Source of the DNA: Faecalibacterium hattorii
GTDB lineage: Bacteria; Bacillota; Clostridia; Oscillospirales; Ruminococcaceae
Reading direction: 5' to 3'
Length of the DNA: 64,000 nucleotides
Assembly: GCF_003287455.1 (NCBI RefSeq)
Contig: NZ_PRLC01000004.1
Coordinates: forward strand, 1 to 64,000
The translations under genes were made by a program, and so were the position numbers. Positions 23,171 to 31,594 of the stretch are shown here, in pieces (positions within the stretch are counted from its first letter, which is position 1; the number at the start of each line of letters is the position of its first letter). Under the pieces are notes generated by a model. The model was not told the DNA's origin. It ran no database searches and saw nothing but the letters and a program-made list of their open reading frames with translations.

Positions 23171-24190
23171 ATGACGATCAAGGACATCGCCCGCATCAGC
23201 GGCTGTTCCGTCAGCACCATCTCCCGTGTGATCAACGACCGGCCCGATGTGCGGCCGGAAACGAAAGAGCACGTTCTGAAGGTCATGCGGGAAGCGGGGT
23301 TCACCCCCAACACCAACGCCCGGCAGTTGAAGATTCAGCAGTCCCGGAGCTTGGTGTTCGTGGTCAAGGGCGCACGCAACCTCTTCTTTTCGGACTTCCT
23401 CGTTCAATTGCAGCGGGCCGCTACCCTGTACGGATACAACGGCATCGTCTCCTATCTGGACGAGAACGCCAACGAGATCGACGCAGCCGAAAAGATCCTG
23501 CGGGAGATCAAGCCCAAAGGCATCATCTTCCTCGGCGGCAGCGTGAGCAACTTCCAGAACGGTTTTGCCAACATCACAGTCCCTTCTGTGCTGGCTACGC
23601 TGGTCTCCAATGAGCTGAACTTCCCCAATCTGTCGATGGTCGGCGTAGACGACCGGGCCGCTGCCCGCACCGCCGTCGCCCACCTCATCGCGCAGGGCCA
23701 CAGCAAGATCGCTGTGCTGGGCGGCCCAGCCACCAGCTATCCCAGCCGGATGCGCCGCCTCGGCGCACAGGACGCCATGGAGAACGCCGGGCTCACCTTC
23801 GACGACAAGCTCTACGGCCTGTCGAACTACGATTTCGAGTCCGCCTACCACGCCATGAACAGTCTGCTGGCCCGCCGGGCCGAGTTTACCGCCCTGTTCG
23901 CCATGAGCGACGTGATCGCGTTCGGTGCCATCCGGGCGCTGGTCAGCGCCGGGTGCCGGGTGCCGGAGGATGTCTCCGTCATCGGCTTTGACGGCATCAC
24001 GATGTCCCGTTACTGCGTGCCGGTGATGACCACCATCGTCCAGCCCAGCGAACAGATCGCACTTCAGAGCATTGAGCTGCTGGTGCGGCAGATCGAGCAC
24101 GGTGCCCCGGCACAGACCGTTACCCTCCAGCCGGAATTGCAGCAGGGCGAAAGTGTCTGCCCCTGCCGCCGCCGGTTTGAATCCGTCTAA
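23171..24190 (+). CDS. LacI/GalR family transcriptional regulator
   Basis: A 339-residue sugar-responsive repressor. The N-terminal helix-turn-helix and hinge are clear (MTIKDIARISGCSVSTISRVINDRPDVRPETKEHVLKV, given in family order), followed by a periplasmic-binding-protein-like sugar domain (about 60-330) with NxxG and SDVIAFGAIRAL motifs. The start is the ATG at 23171 behind GAGGAG; an upstream in-frame ATG lies within the operator repeat. It is upstream of and co-directional with an ABC sugar importer and MalQ, so it probably controls malto-oligosaccharide uptake. Its own operators seem to be at 23118-23141. Confidence 0.93.
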   Translation: MTIKDIARISGCSVSTISRVINDRPDVRPETKEHVLKVMREAGFTPNTNARQLKIQQSRSLVFVVKGARNLFFSDFLVQLQRAATLYGYNGIVSYLDENANEIDAAEKILREIKPKGIIFLGGSVSNFQNGFANITVPSVLATLVSNELNFPNLSMVGVDDRAAARTAVAHLIAQGHSKIAVLGGPATSYPSRMRRLGAQDAMENAGLTFDDKLYGLSNYDFESAYHAMNSLLARRAEFTALFAMSDVIAFGAIRALVSAGCRVPEDVSVIGFDGITMSRYCVPVMTTIVQPSEQIALQSIELLVRQIEHGAPAQTVTLQPELQQGESVCPCRRRFESV

Positions 24191-24213
24191 CCCCGCCCGC
24201 TTTCACCGGGCGG
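24191..24213 (+). terminator. GC hairpin between lacI-type gene and binding-protein gene
   Basis: CCCGCCCG CTTTCA CCGGGCGG directly after the LacI stop codon. There is no T-run, so it may be an attenuator or mRNA-stability element separating regulator and transporter expression. Confidence 0.45.
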
Positions 24214-24249
24214 TGCTGATAAAAAACAATCAGAAGAAGGAGTACTACT

Positions 24250-25599
24250 ATGAAAAAGATGATCTCTCGTCGTAACTTTCTGAAGGTCGCAGGCGCTTCT
24301 GCCGCTGCTCTGGGGCTGGCTGCCTGTGGAGGCTCTTCCAGCTCCACCTCCACCGCTTCCTCCGCTGCCGGTTCTACCGCTGCTTCCTCTACCGCAGCTT
24401 CCGGTGCCAACGGCAAGGTCTACTTCCTGAACTTCAAGCCCGAACAGGATGAGGCTTGGCAGAATCTGGCTAAGGTTTACACCGAAGAGACCGGCGTGCC
24501 CGTCACCGTCGTGACCGCTGCTTCCGGCCAGTACGAGACCACCCTGATGAGCGAGATGGAGAAGAGCGAGGCTCCCACCCTGTTCCAGGTCAACGGTCCT
24601 GTGGGTCTGGCCAACTGGAAGGATTACTGCTACGACCTGTCCGGCAGCAAGCTGTACGGCGAGCTGACCAGCGACTCCTTCGCCCTGAAGGACGGCGACG
24701 CTGTCACCAGCATCGCATACGTCATTGAGACCTACGGCATCATCTACAACAAGGAGCTGCTGACTGCTGCTGGCTACACCCAGGACGATATCAAGGGCTT
24801 TGACGATCTGAAGAAGGTCGCCGATGACATTCAGGCCCGCAAGGCTGAGCTGGGCGTCGATGGCGCTTTCACCTCCGCCGGCATGGACGGTTCTTCCGAC
24901 TGGCGCTTCAAGACCCATCTGGCAAACCTGCCCATCTACTACGAGTACAAGGCTGACGGCATCAGCTCCACCGACGCCATCAAGGGCACCTACCTCGACA
25001 ACTACAAGCAGATCTGGGATCTGTACATCACCGATTCCACCTGCGATCCCACGTTGCTGGCTTCCAAGACCGGCAACGACGCTGTGGCCGAGTTCGTGGG
25101 CAAAAAGGCTGTCTTCTATCAGAACGGCACTTGGGCTTACAGCGACGTGAAGGATCTGGGCGACGACAACCTCGGTATGCTGCCCATCTACATCGGTGTG
25201 GACGGCGAAGAGAATCAGGGCCTGTGCACCGGTTCTGAGAACTACTGGTGCGTGAACAACACCTCTTCTGACGAGGACATTCAGGCTACTCTGGACTTCC
25301 TGTACTGGTGTGTCACTTCCGACAAGGGCACTTCCGCTATGTCCGACGATATGGGCTTTGTCATCCCCTTCAAGAAGGCAAAGGAATCCACCAACCCCCT
25401 GATCGCCATTGCAAACGACTACGTTGCAGCTGGCAAGACCAGTGTTGACTGGTGCTTCTCCACCATGCCTTCCGAGGAGTGGAAGAATGGCGTTGGTTCC
25501 GCTCTGACCGCTTACGCAGCAGGCACCGGCGATTGGAACGCCGTTGTCACTGCCTTCGTTGATGGCTGGGCCAAGGAGTACAAGCTGGCCAACGGCTAA
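24250..25599 (+). CDS. ABC transporter sugar-binding lipoprotein
   Basis: Extracellular solute-binding protein family 1 (MalE/MsmE-like), 449 residues. The N terminus has SRRNFLK, a twin-arginine-type motif, then a hydrophobic stretch and a lipobox LAAC at about 22-25, giving a lipid-anchored protein. A Ser/Thr/Ala linker (26-55) precedes the two-lobed binding fold. It delivers sugar to the two permeases downstream. No ATPase gene is present, so a shared MsmK-type ATPase elsewhere is likely. The malto-oligosaccharide assignment rests on the adjacent malQ. Confidence 0.92.
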   Translation: MKKMISRRNFLKVAGASAAALGLAACGGSSSSTSTASSAAGSTAASSTAASGANGKVYFLNFKPEQDEAWQNLAKVYTEETGVPVTVVTAASGQYETTLMSEMEKSEAPTLFQVNGPVGLANWKDYCYDLSGSKLYGELTSDSFALKDGDAVTSIAYVIETYGIIYNKELLTAAGYTQDDIKGFDDLKKVADDIQARKAELGVDGAFTSAGMDGSSDWRFKTHLANLPIYYEYKADGISSTDAIKGTYLDNYKQIWDLYITDSTCDPTLLASKTGNDAVAEFVGKKAVFYQNGTWAYSDVKDLGDDNLGMLPIYIGVDGEENQGLCTGSENYWCVNNTSSDEDIQATLDFLYWCVTSDKGTSAMSDDMGFVIPFKKAKESTNPLIAIANDYVAAGKTSVDWCFSTMPSEEWKNGVGSALTAYAAGTGDWNAVVTAFVDGWAKEYKLANG

Positions 25600-25630
25600 G
25601 CTCCCCCATCATTCTTAACACCTGACTTGC

Positions 25631-25674
25631 AAAAGGGAGGCGGGCGAATGGTTCGCCCGCCCCCCTCTTTTTTT
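25631..25674 (+). terminator. Strong terminator or attenuator inside the sugar ABC operon
   Basis: AAAAGGGAGGCGGGCGAA TGG TTCGCCCGCCCCCCTCTT with seven Ts, placed between the binding-protein gene and the first permease. The T-run abuts the GGAGGT ribosome site of the permease. Partial termination here would give more binding protein than permease, as is common in such operons. Confidence 0.85.
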
Positions 25675-25685
25675 GGAGGTATATC

Positions 25686-26537
25686 ATGCAAAAGGCCATC
25701 AGCAAATATTGGCCGGTGTTCGTGCTGCCTACCCTCATCGCGTTCATCATCGGCTTCATCTGGCCCTTCATCTGGGGCACTTATCTGTCCTTCCAGCGGT
25801 TCACAACGGTCTCCAAGACCACCTTCGTCGGCATCCAGAACTACATCTCCGTCTTCCAAGACTCCACCTTCCTGCATGCCTTCGGCTTTACGGCAGTGTT
25901 CACTGTGGTCTCCACCGTGCTCATCAATGTCTGCGCCTTTGCCATTGCAATCGTGCTGACCCGCGGCATCAAGGGCACCAACATCTTCCGTACCGTCTAC
26001 TTTATGCCCAACCTGATCGGCGGCATCCTGCTGGGCTACATCTGGCAGATCCTGCTCAACGGCGTGCTGGCAAACCTGCAAAAGCCCCTGCTGGCACTGG
26101 ATGCCAAGGCCGGTTTCGTCGGTCTGGTCATTCTGATGTGCTGGCAGCAGATCGGCTACATGATGATCATCTACGTTGCCGGTCTGCAGAGCGTGCCCGG
26201 CGACCTGATCGAGGCCGCCAAGATCGACGGCGCGTCGGATCGCGAGATCCTGTTCAAGATCAAGCTGCCCATGGTCATGCCCAGCATCACCATCTGCACC
26301 TTCCTGACCCTGACCAACAGCTTCAAGCTCTTTGACCAGAACGTCGCCCTGACCGCCGGTGAGCCCGCCAACGCGAGCGAAATGCTGGCTCTGAACATCT
26401 ACAACACCTTCTACGGCCGCTCCGGTGCCCAGTGGAAGGGCATCGGTCAGGCAAAGGCCGTCGTCTTCTTCCTGATCGTGGTCGTCATTTCTCTGATCCA
26501 GCTCCACTTCACTCGTTCCAAGGAGGTACAGCAGTAA
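25686..26537 (+). CDS. Sugar ABC transporter permease (MalF/MsmF-like)
   Basis: Integral membrane permease of 283 residues with about six helices. The conserved cytoplasmic EAA loop, EAAKIDGASDREILFKIKLP at about 178-197, docks with the ATPase. GGAGGT stands 7 bases before the start. The stop codon overlaps the start of the second permease by one base, showing coupling. Confidence 0.93.
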   Translation: MQKAISKYWPVFVLPTLIAFIIGFIWPFIWGTYLSFQRFTTVSKTTFVGIQNYISVFQDSTFLHAFGFTAVFTVVSTVLINVCAFAIAIVLTRGIKGTNIFRTVYFMPNLIGGILLGYIWQILLNGVLANLQKPLLALDAKAGFVGLVILMCWQQIGYMMIIYVAGLQSVPGDLIEAAKIDGASDREILFKIKLPMVMPSITICTFLTLTNSFKLFDQNVALTAGEPANASEMLALNIYNTFYGRSGAQWKGIGQAKAVVFFLIVVVISLIQLHFTRSKEVQQ

Positions 26538-27379
26538 TGATTAAACGGAAACAAATGTGGGACAATGTGCTCACGGTCATCATGACCCTGCTTTGCCTGT
26601 TGTGGGTCTACCCCATTGCCCTGATCCTCATCAACAGCCTGAAGAGGGAGGGCACCTTCACCACCTCCACCGTCTTCGCGCTGCCCACCAAGGAGACCTT
26701 CGTGGGCCTTGAAAACTACACCTACGGCATCTTCAAGATGAACTTCCTGTCCAGCCTCGGCTACAGTCTGCTCATCACGGTGTCCAGCGTCGTACTCATC
26801 CTGCTGTGCTGCTCGATGACCGGCTGGTATCTGACCCGCGTGAACAACAAGCTCAGCAAGTTCATGAACCTGCTCATCGTCTTCTCCATGGTCGTGCCCT
26901 TCCAGATGGTCATGTTCACCCTGTCCAAGACCGCCGACACCCTCAATCTGAACACCCCGTGGAACATCTGCATCATCTACCTCGGCTTCGGCGCCGGTCT
27001 GGCCGTGTTCATGTTCACTGGCTTCATGAAGAGCGTGCCCATCGAGATCGAGGAGGCGGCCATGATCGACGGCTGCAACCCGCTGCAGATCTTCTTCAAG
27101 GTCGTCTTCCCCATCCTGAAGCCGACCATGATCTCCACCGCCATTCTGGAGACCATGTGGGTCTGGAACGACTACCTGCTGCCCACGCTGGTGCTGGACA
27201 TCAAGAAGTACCGCACCATCCCCATGGCCATCCAGTACTTCCGCGGCGGCTATGGCCGCGTGGAGCTGGCCCCCATGATGGCCTGCATCATCATCGCCAT
27301 CATCCCCATCATCCTGCTGTACATCACCTGCCAGAAATACATCATTGAAGGCGTCGTGGCCGGCGCTGTCAAGGGCTAA
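26537..27379 (+). CDS. Sugar ABC transporter permease (MalG/MsmG-like)
   Basis: Second permease, 280 residues, about six helices, EAA loop EEAAMIDGCNPLQIFFKVVF at about 172-191. I take the ATG at 26537 (MIKRKQMWDNVL), overlapping the previous TAA by one base and preceded by AAGGAGG. It forms the channel heterodimer with the upstream permease. Confidence 0.93.
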   Translation: MIKRKQMWDNVLTVIMTLLCLLWVYPIALILINSLKREGTFTTSTVFALPTKETFVGLENYTYGIFKMNFLSSLGYSLLITVSSVVLILLCCSMTGWYLTRVNNKLSKFMNLLIVFSMVVPFQMVMFTLSKTADTLNLNTPWNICIIYLGFGAGLAVFMFTGFMKSVPIEIEEAAMIDGCNPLQIFFKVVFPILKPTMISTAILETMWVWNDYLLPTLVLDIKKYRTIPMAIQYFRGGYGRVELAPMMACIIIAIIPIILLYITCQKYIIEGVVAGAVKG

Positions 27380-27397
27380 GCGAGGAGGAGTTTCACC

Positions 27398-28870
27398 ATG
27401 CGAGCAAGCGGCATCCTGATGCCCGTATTCAGTCTGCCCGGCCCCTTCGGCATCGGCACGCTGGGGCAAGAGGCCTTTGCATTTGTGGATTTTCTGGCCC
27501 GCGCCAAGCAGACCTATTGGCAGATCTTACCCATCGGCCCCACCGGCTACGGCGACAGCCCCTACCAGAGCTTTTCCGCCTTTGCCGGGAACCCTTATTT
27601 CATCGATTTCCGCGCCTTGGCAGACGAAGGCTGGCTGCTGCCCGGCGAGGTGCCCGCTGCAGCCCCGGTCGGCAGCATCGATTACGGCGCGCTTTACAAC
27701 CAGCGCCCGGTGATCCTGCAAAAAGCCGCCGCCCGGCTGCTGGCCGCCCCCACCGCCGCCTACGCCGAGTTTTGCACTGCGCAGGACTTCTGGCTGGACG
27801 ACTACGCCCTGTTCATGGCCATCAAGGCCCAGCAGGGTCAGGCGGGGCTGGCCGACTGGCCGGACGCGCTGCGCACCCGCGATCCCTCCGCCCTCGCCGC
27901 CGCCCGCGTGCGGCTGGCCGACGCGGTGGACTACTACAAGGCCGTGCAGTTCTTCTTCTTCACCCAGTGGAACGCCCTCAAGGCTTACGCCAACGGCAAG
28001 GGCATCCTGCTGGTGGGCGATATCCCCATCTACGTCAGCCCCGATTCCAGTGACCTGTGGACCCGCCCGGAGCTGTTCCAGACCGATGGTCAGGTCCATC
28101 TGACCCATGTGGCCGGGTGCCCGCCGGACGCTTTCGCTGCCGACGGTCAGCTCTGGGGCAACCCGCTGTACGACTGGCCCCGCCACGAAGCCGAACACTT
28201 TGCGTGGTGGAAGCGCCGGATGAAGCACGCCACTTCCATTTATGACGTGGTGCGCATCGACCACTTCCGCGGCTTCGAGAGCTACTACTCCATCCCCGCC
28301 GGGAACACCACGGCGGCGGGCGGCCACTGGGAAAAAGGCCCCGACCAAGCCTTCATCGATGCAATGCACGAGACGCTGGGCCAAGGCGGCATCATTGCCG
28401 AGGATCTCGGCTACCTGACGCCGGAGGTCAAGACCATGCTGGCCGCCAGCGGCTATCCGGGCATGAAGATCATGCAGTTCGCCTTTGATCGCCGGGAGCC
28501 GGGCAACTACCTGCCCTACACCTACACCAAGAACAGCGTCGTCTACACCGGCACCCACGACAATGTGACCACCGAGGGCTGGAAGGAAAGCGCCAGCCCG
28601 GAAGACGTCCACTATGCGTGCCGGTACCTCCGCTGTGAGCCGGACGACCTGACCGAAGCAATGATCGCGGCGTGCCTGTCCTGTGTGTCGGATATGGCCA
28701 TCGTCCCCATGGCGGACTGGCTGCATCTGGGCGCAGAGGCCCGCATCAACACCCCCAGCACCCAAGGGGCCAACTGGCAGTGGCGTCTTGCCACCCCGCT
28801 GACCGGGCTGCTGGCCGACCACATCGCCGACCTGACCGTTCTGTATGACCGCGCTCCGGCGGCAGAATAA
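27398..28870 (+). CDS. malQ: 4-alpha-glucanotransferase (amylomaltase)
   Basis: Cytoplasmic GH77 enzyme of 490 residues that transfers alpha-1,4-glucan segments between malto-oligosaccharides. Begins MRASGILMPVFSLPGPFGIGTLG. GH77 motifs include YGDSPYQSFSAFAGNPY near 50, the nucleophile region VVRIDHFRGFESYY near 285, the acid/base region IIAEDLGYLTPEV near 335, and TGTHDNVTT near 387 with the third Asp. Strong GAGGAGG site, 18 bases after the permease. Its presence in the operon is the main evidence that the importer handles maltodextrins. Confidence 0.95.
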   Translation: MRASGILMPVFSLPGPFGIGTLGQEAFAFVDFLARAKQTYWQILPIGPTGYGDSPYQSFSAFAGNPYFIDFRALADEGWLLPGEVPAAAPVGSIDYGALYNQRPVILQKAAARLLAAPTAAYAEFCTAQDFWLDDYALFMAIKAQQGQAGLADWPDALRTRDPSALAAARVRLADAVDYYKAVQFFFFTQWNALKAYANGKGILLVGDIPIYVSPDSSDLWTRPELFQTDGQVHLTHVAGCPPDAFAADGQLWGNPLYDWPRHEAEHFAWWKRRMKHATSIYDVVRIDHFRGFESYYSIPAGNTTAAGGHWEKGPDQAFIDAMHETLGQGGIIAEDLGYLTPEVKTMLAASGYPGMKIMQFAFDRREPGNYLPYTYTKNSVVYTGTHDNVTTEGWKESASPEDVHYACRYLRCEPDDLTEAMIAACLSCVSDMAIVPMADWLHLGAEARINTPSTQGANWQWRLATPLTGLLADHIADLTVLYDRAPAAE

Positions 28871-29103
28871 GCATTTCTCCTCTTCTGATATTTCTCCCCA
28901 GTTGAGCGGCGAGCCGTGCAGCGTTTTGTGGAAAACGCCCGTCCGGCCCGCCGCTTTCGTTTGTTTTGTGTAAATTTCACACAACATTTTTTCAGCGGTG
29001 CCGTCTCCCGCCTTTTTGCGTTTTTCTTCGCATTCCTGTTATTTTTTGAAATTTCATCCTTTATTTTTCACAAAACCGGCACGCCGTTTTCCACTTTCGT
29101 CTC
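28871..29103. other. Intergenic region, A/T- and C-rich, no gene seen
   Basis: No hairpin with a T-run follows malQ closely. The stretch is rich in TTTT tracts. A short plus-strand frame across it has no ribosome site and unusual composition, so I do not call it a gene. Confidence 0.4.
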
Positions 29104-29132
29104 TTGTTGTTTTTGGGAGAGTATGCTATAAT
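29104..29132 (+). promoter_or_regulatory. Promoter of the double-glycine-leader gene pair
   Basis: TTGTTG (29104-29109) and perfect TATAAT (29127-29132) with a 17-base spacer, 60 bases before the first start codon. Confidence 0.75.
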
Positions 29133-29192
29133 TTTCTCAACTTATGGCGGACATGCTGCGTCCGGCCCCGATACGAAAGGAGTTCTCTTGCC

Positions 29193-29651
29193 ATGGAATA
29201 TACCAGTCAGTCTGCGCTGCACTTTCCCGCAGCGTATGCCCCCATCTCCGAAGATGAAATGATCTATCTTGATGGCGGCGATGCCATTTCGCCCCAGCAG
29301 TTTACCTTTAACCTCGTCACCAACCTCATCCGCCTGATGGGTCAGGCAGCCTTTAGTGGCGCCCTCAACGGCCTGTCCAACATGCGCAACGACGGCCTGA
29401 CCACCGGCGGTGCCATCGCCCATTACTGGAACCGCCAGAACACCATGGGCAAGGTGGCGACCGTCGTCTTCACGGGCTTTGCGGGCTATGCGGTGTACAT
29501 CTACTGCGTCTCCCTCGTGAACAATGTCCTCAACCTCTACACCAGCGCCAAGAACAGCATCACCGGCGCGGACCAGACCACCACCGACACCACGGCGGCG
29601 GCTTCCTCCGACCCCACCACAGCGGCCACTGCGGCACTGACGGCGGCCTGA
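29193..29651 (+). CDS. Double-glycine-leader membrane-active protein (bacteriocin-like), A
   Basis: A 152-residue protein starting at the ATG at 29193, 13 bases after AAAGGAG. Residues 1-29 look like a double-glycine leader: YAPISEDEMIYLDGG ending at G28-G29, with the acidic/hydrophobic heptad spacing of bacteriocin leaders. The remaining 123 residues hold an amphipathic segment, Gly-rich GALNGLSN, a membrane-length segment (about 96-124) and a Thr/Ala tail. Such leaders are cut and exported by peptidase-containing (C39) ABC transporters, none of which is in this window. The core is longer than classical class II bacteriocins. It is followed by a relative, so the two may act together. Confidence 0.6.
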   Translation: MEYTSQSALHFPAAYAPISEDEMIYLDGGDAISPQQFTFNLVTNLIRLMGQAAFSGALNGLSNMRNDGLTTGGAIAHYWNRQNTMGKVATVVFTGFAGYAVYIYCVSLVNNVLNLYTSAKNSITGADQTTTDTTAAASSDPTTAATAALTAA

Positions 29652-29705
29652 TGCCTACGGCCCCCTGCGTTTGAACTTGATCTTGATGCAGAAAGGAGCT
29701 TTTTT

Positions 29706-30035
29706 ATGAAAGAGCTGCAGATGCCTTCTTCCTACGCGGCCATTCCGGCAGAGGAGCAGATCCAGATCGGCGGCGGCGGTGAGCTGTCCGACGCATGGGA
29801 TCGTTTCACCGATCAGCTCCGTCTGGACGATTTCTTCTTCAGCGGCGGCATCCTTTCGCTTTCCTTCACCTTCGTGCCCATGCTGCTGTTCCGTGTGGTC
29901 GGCTCCGCCTACCGGTTGGCAGAGAATGTTTACGTCAAGCTCTCCAACCAGTTCGGCTTCCACGACGACACCCTGTCGGCGCTCCAGTCCTACACGGACG
30001 AGATGCGCCAGAAGCGGCAGGAGCGCGGCGTATAA
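29706..30035 (+). CDS. Double-glycine-leader membrane-active protein (bacteriocin-like), B
   Basis: A 109-residue protein with AAAGGAG ahead of the ATG. Residues 1-23 mirror protein A: SYAAIPAEEQIQIGG against AYAPISEDEMIYLDGG. After the Gly-Gly come a charged helix, a membrane-length segment (about 45-70, GGILSLSFTFVPMLLFRVVG) and a basic tail ending RQKRQERGV. It is 54 bases after gene A with no terminator between them, so they are one transcript ending at 30045-30080. Two unequal exported peptides in one operon resemble two-peptide bacteriocins; an immunity gene is not evident. Confidence 0.55.
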   Translation: MKELQMPSSYAAIPAEEQIQIGGGGELSDAWDRFTDQLRLDDFFFSGGILSLSFTFVPMLLFRVVGSAYRLAENVYVKLSNQFGFHDDTLSALQSYTDEMRQKRQERGV

Positions 30036-30044
30036 CTTGATCCG

Positions 30045-30080
30045 AAAAAATCTCCCCGGCATCGGCCGGGGAGATTTTTT
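30045..30080. terminator. Bidirectional terminator between peptide B and galK
   Basis: AAAAAATCTCCCCGGC ATC GGCCGGGGAGATTTTTT, a perfect stem with A and T runs on both sides; serves both convergent transcripts. Confidence 0.93.
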
Positions 30081-30084
30081 CCGT

Positions 30085-31377
30085 TTATAGTACTCGGATC
30101 GCACCCTGCTCCCGCAGACGGAGGCGGTAACAGCTGCCGAAGCCGAACACGGCTTCGATGGCGTCATGGTAGCTCTGCACCAGCGCCTGTGGGACGAAGG
30201 CTTGGATGGTGCCCGCAAAGCCGCCGCCCTGCATCCGCCACGCACCGCCCCGCCCGGCCAGCAGATGCTGGCTCAACGCCAGCGCCGAGGAGAGTCCCTG
30301 ATGCCGCACATCGGCGGCGCAGTAGACGTTCTGGCAGAGGGTGAAGGATGCGTGTCCGCTGGCCTCGATCAGCCGAAGAAAGGCCGGGAAGTTCCCCGCC
30401 CGCAGCGCATCCCGCTCGGCGAGGGTGCGGGCATTCTCCTCAAAATAGTGAATGGCCCGCAGCACGGCGCGGTCTCCGCACGTCTGCCGCAGCCGGGGCA
30501 GGGCGGCCCAGAGATCCGCCGCCTGCACCTGACCGAGAACCTTTGCCCCCAGCTGCGCCGCCACAGCCTCCATCTCCTTCCGGATGGCCGCAAACTCGCC
30601 GGTCAGCTCGCTGTGGCTGCCCCGCGTGTCGGTCACGCAGAGGGTCATTCCGGCTGGCAGCAGCCCCGCCGCATGGATCTTCTCGATCTTAGGGGAAGCC
30701 GGGTCGGCAAAGTCCGCAAAGATGACGCCGCCCACCGCGCTGGTCAGTTGATCCAGCAAGCCGCTGGGCTTGCCGAAGTAGGTGTTCTCCGCATACTGGC
30801 AGATCTTTGCCAGCTCCGGAGCCGACAGGCCGCAGTGATATTCTCCGTTCAGGATCACCGCCATCCCCATCTCGAACGCCGCCGAGCTGGACAGGCCGGA
30901 CCCCCGCAGCACATCGCTGGCGGTGTAGGCGTCGAAGCCGCTGACGGCCTTGCCCTTGGCCCGGAAGCCCTCCGCAATGCCCCGGATGAGGCTGGCGGAG
31001 TGGGTGCTCTCGCCGTCCTGCGGCTCGGCCTCACTCAGGTCGATGACGTCCAGCTTGTTGAACCCGCGGGATTTTACCCGGATGAAGCCGTCATCGCTGG
31101 GCGACGCCACGGCCACAAGGTCGAGCATCACCGCCGCCGCCAGCCCGTAGCCGTGCTGGTGGTCGGTGTGGTTGCCGCCAAGCTCCGCCCGCCCCGGCGC
31201 GGAGTAGAGATGCACCTGCCGCCCCGGCCCGAAATAGAGTTCGAACTGTTCCAGCGCGGCGGCGTATCGCTGCCGCTGCCGGGCCAACACTGCCGGGTCT
31301 GTGCCATACAGCGCGGCAAGGGCCGCGTCCTGCTCCCCTGCCAAGATCTGCTGTCTGAGCTGTGTACTGGTCGCCAT
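30085..31377 (-). CDS. galK: Galactokinase (GHMP kinase family)
   Basis: A 430-residue cytoplasmic kinase of the GHMP superfamily, probably forming galactose-1-phosphate for the Leloir pathway. The galactokinase signature reads GRAELGGNHTDHQHG, with Asn where most enzymes have Glu (GEHTD); this variant occurs in clostridial members. The GHMP glycine/serine motif GSGLSSSAAFE is near residue 140, and the third motif (QGGGFAGTIQAFV) is C-terminal. The start is the ATG at 31377 after GGGGGAGG. Divergent from an AraC regulator, which may respond to galactosides. galT and galE are not nearby. Confidence 0.88.
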   Translation of the reverse strand: MATSTQLRQQILAGEQDAALAALYGTDPAVLARQRQRYAAALEQFELYFGPGRQVHLYSAPGRAELGGNHTDHQHGYGLAAAVMLDLVAVASPSDDGFIRVKSRGFNKLDVIDLSEAEPQDGESTHSASLIRGIAEGFRAKGKAVSGFDAYTASDVLRGSGLSSSAAFEMGMAVILNGEYHCGLSAPELAKICQYAENTYFGKPSGLLDQLTSAVGGVIFADFADPASPKIEKIHAAGLLPAGMTLCVTDTRGSHSELTGEFAAIRKEMEAVAAQLGAKVLGQVQAADLWAALPRLRQTCGDRAVLRAIHYFEENARTLAERDALRAGNFPAFLRLIEASGHASFTLCQNVYCAADVRHQGLSSALALSQHLLAGRGGAWRMQGGGFAGTIQAFVPQALVQSYHDAIEAVFGFGSCYRLRLREQGAIRVL

Positions 31378-31429
31378 AGCCGTTCCTCCCCCAAGAACAC
31401 CGGAAAGCCTGTTCGGAAAAGATAACTCT

Positions 31430-31458
31430 ATTGTAATCGATGCAGACGCAGTTTTCAA
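31430..31458 (-). promoter_or_regulatory. Promoter of galK
   Basis: Minus-strand TTGAAA (31453-31458) and TACAAT (31430-31435), 17-base spacer. Confidence 0.7.
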
Positions 31459-31529
31459 TTTATTTGGCGATTTGATCGGGCAAAAAATCAAATTTTGGCA
31501 CGAAAGTCAAAGAATCGGATGTACTTTTG

Positions 31530-31559
31530 TTGAATTTGCAGGGGCAAATATGTTATACT
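31530..31559 (+). promoter_or_regulatory. Promoter of the AraC-family gene
   Basis: TTGAAT (31530-31535) and TATACT (31554-31559), 18-base spacer. It is about 72 bases from the galK -35, so the two genes share a compact divergent control region. Confidence 0.6.
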
Positions 31560-31594
31560 GAACTTAACAATGCCGCTGATGGGAGGAGATTCCT

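Noticed and set aside
28998-29192. 65-codon N-terminal extension of the double-glycine protein A
   Set aside because: It runs through the promoter; the ATG at 29193 has AAAGGAG and yields a proper leader.
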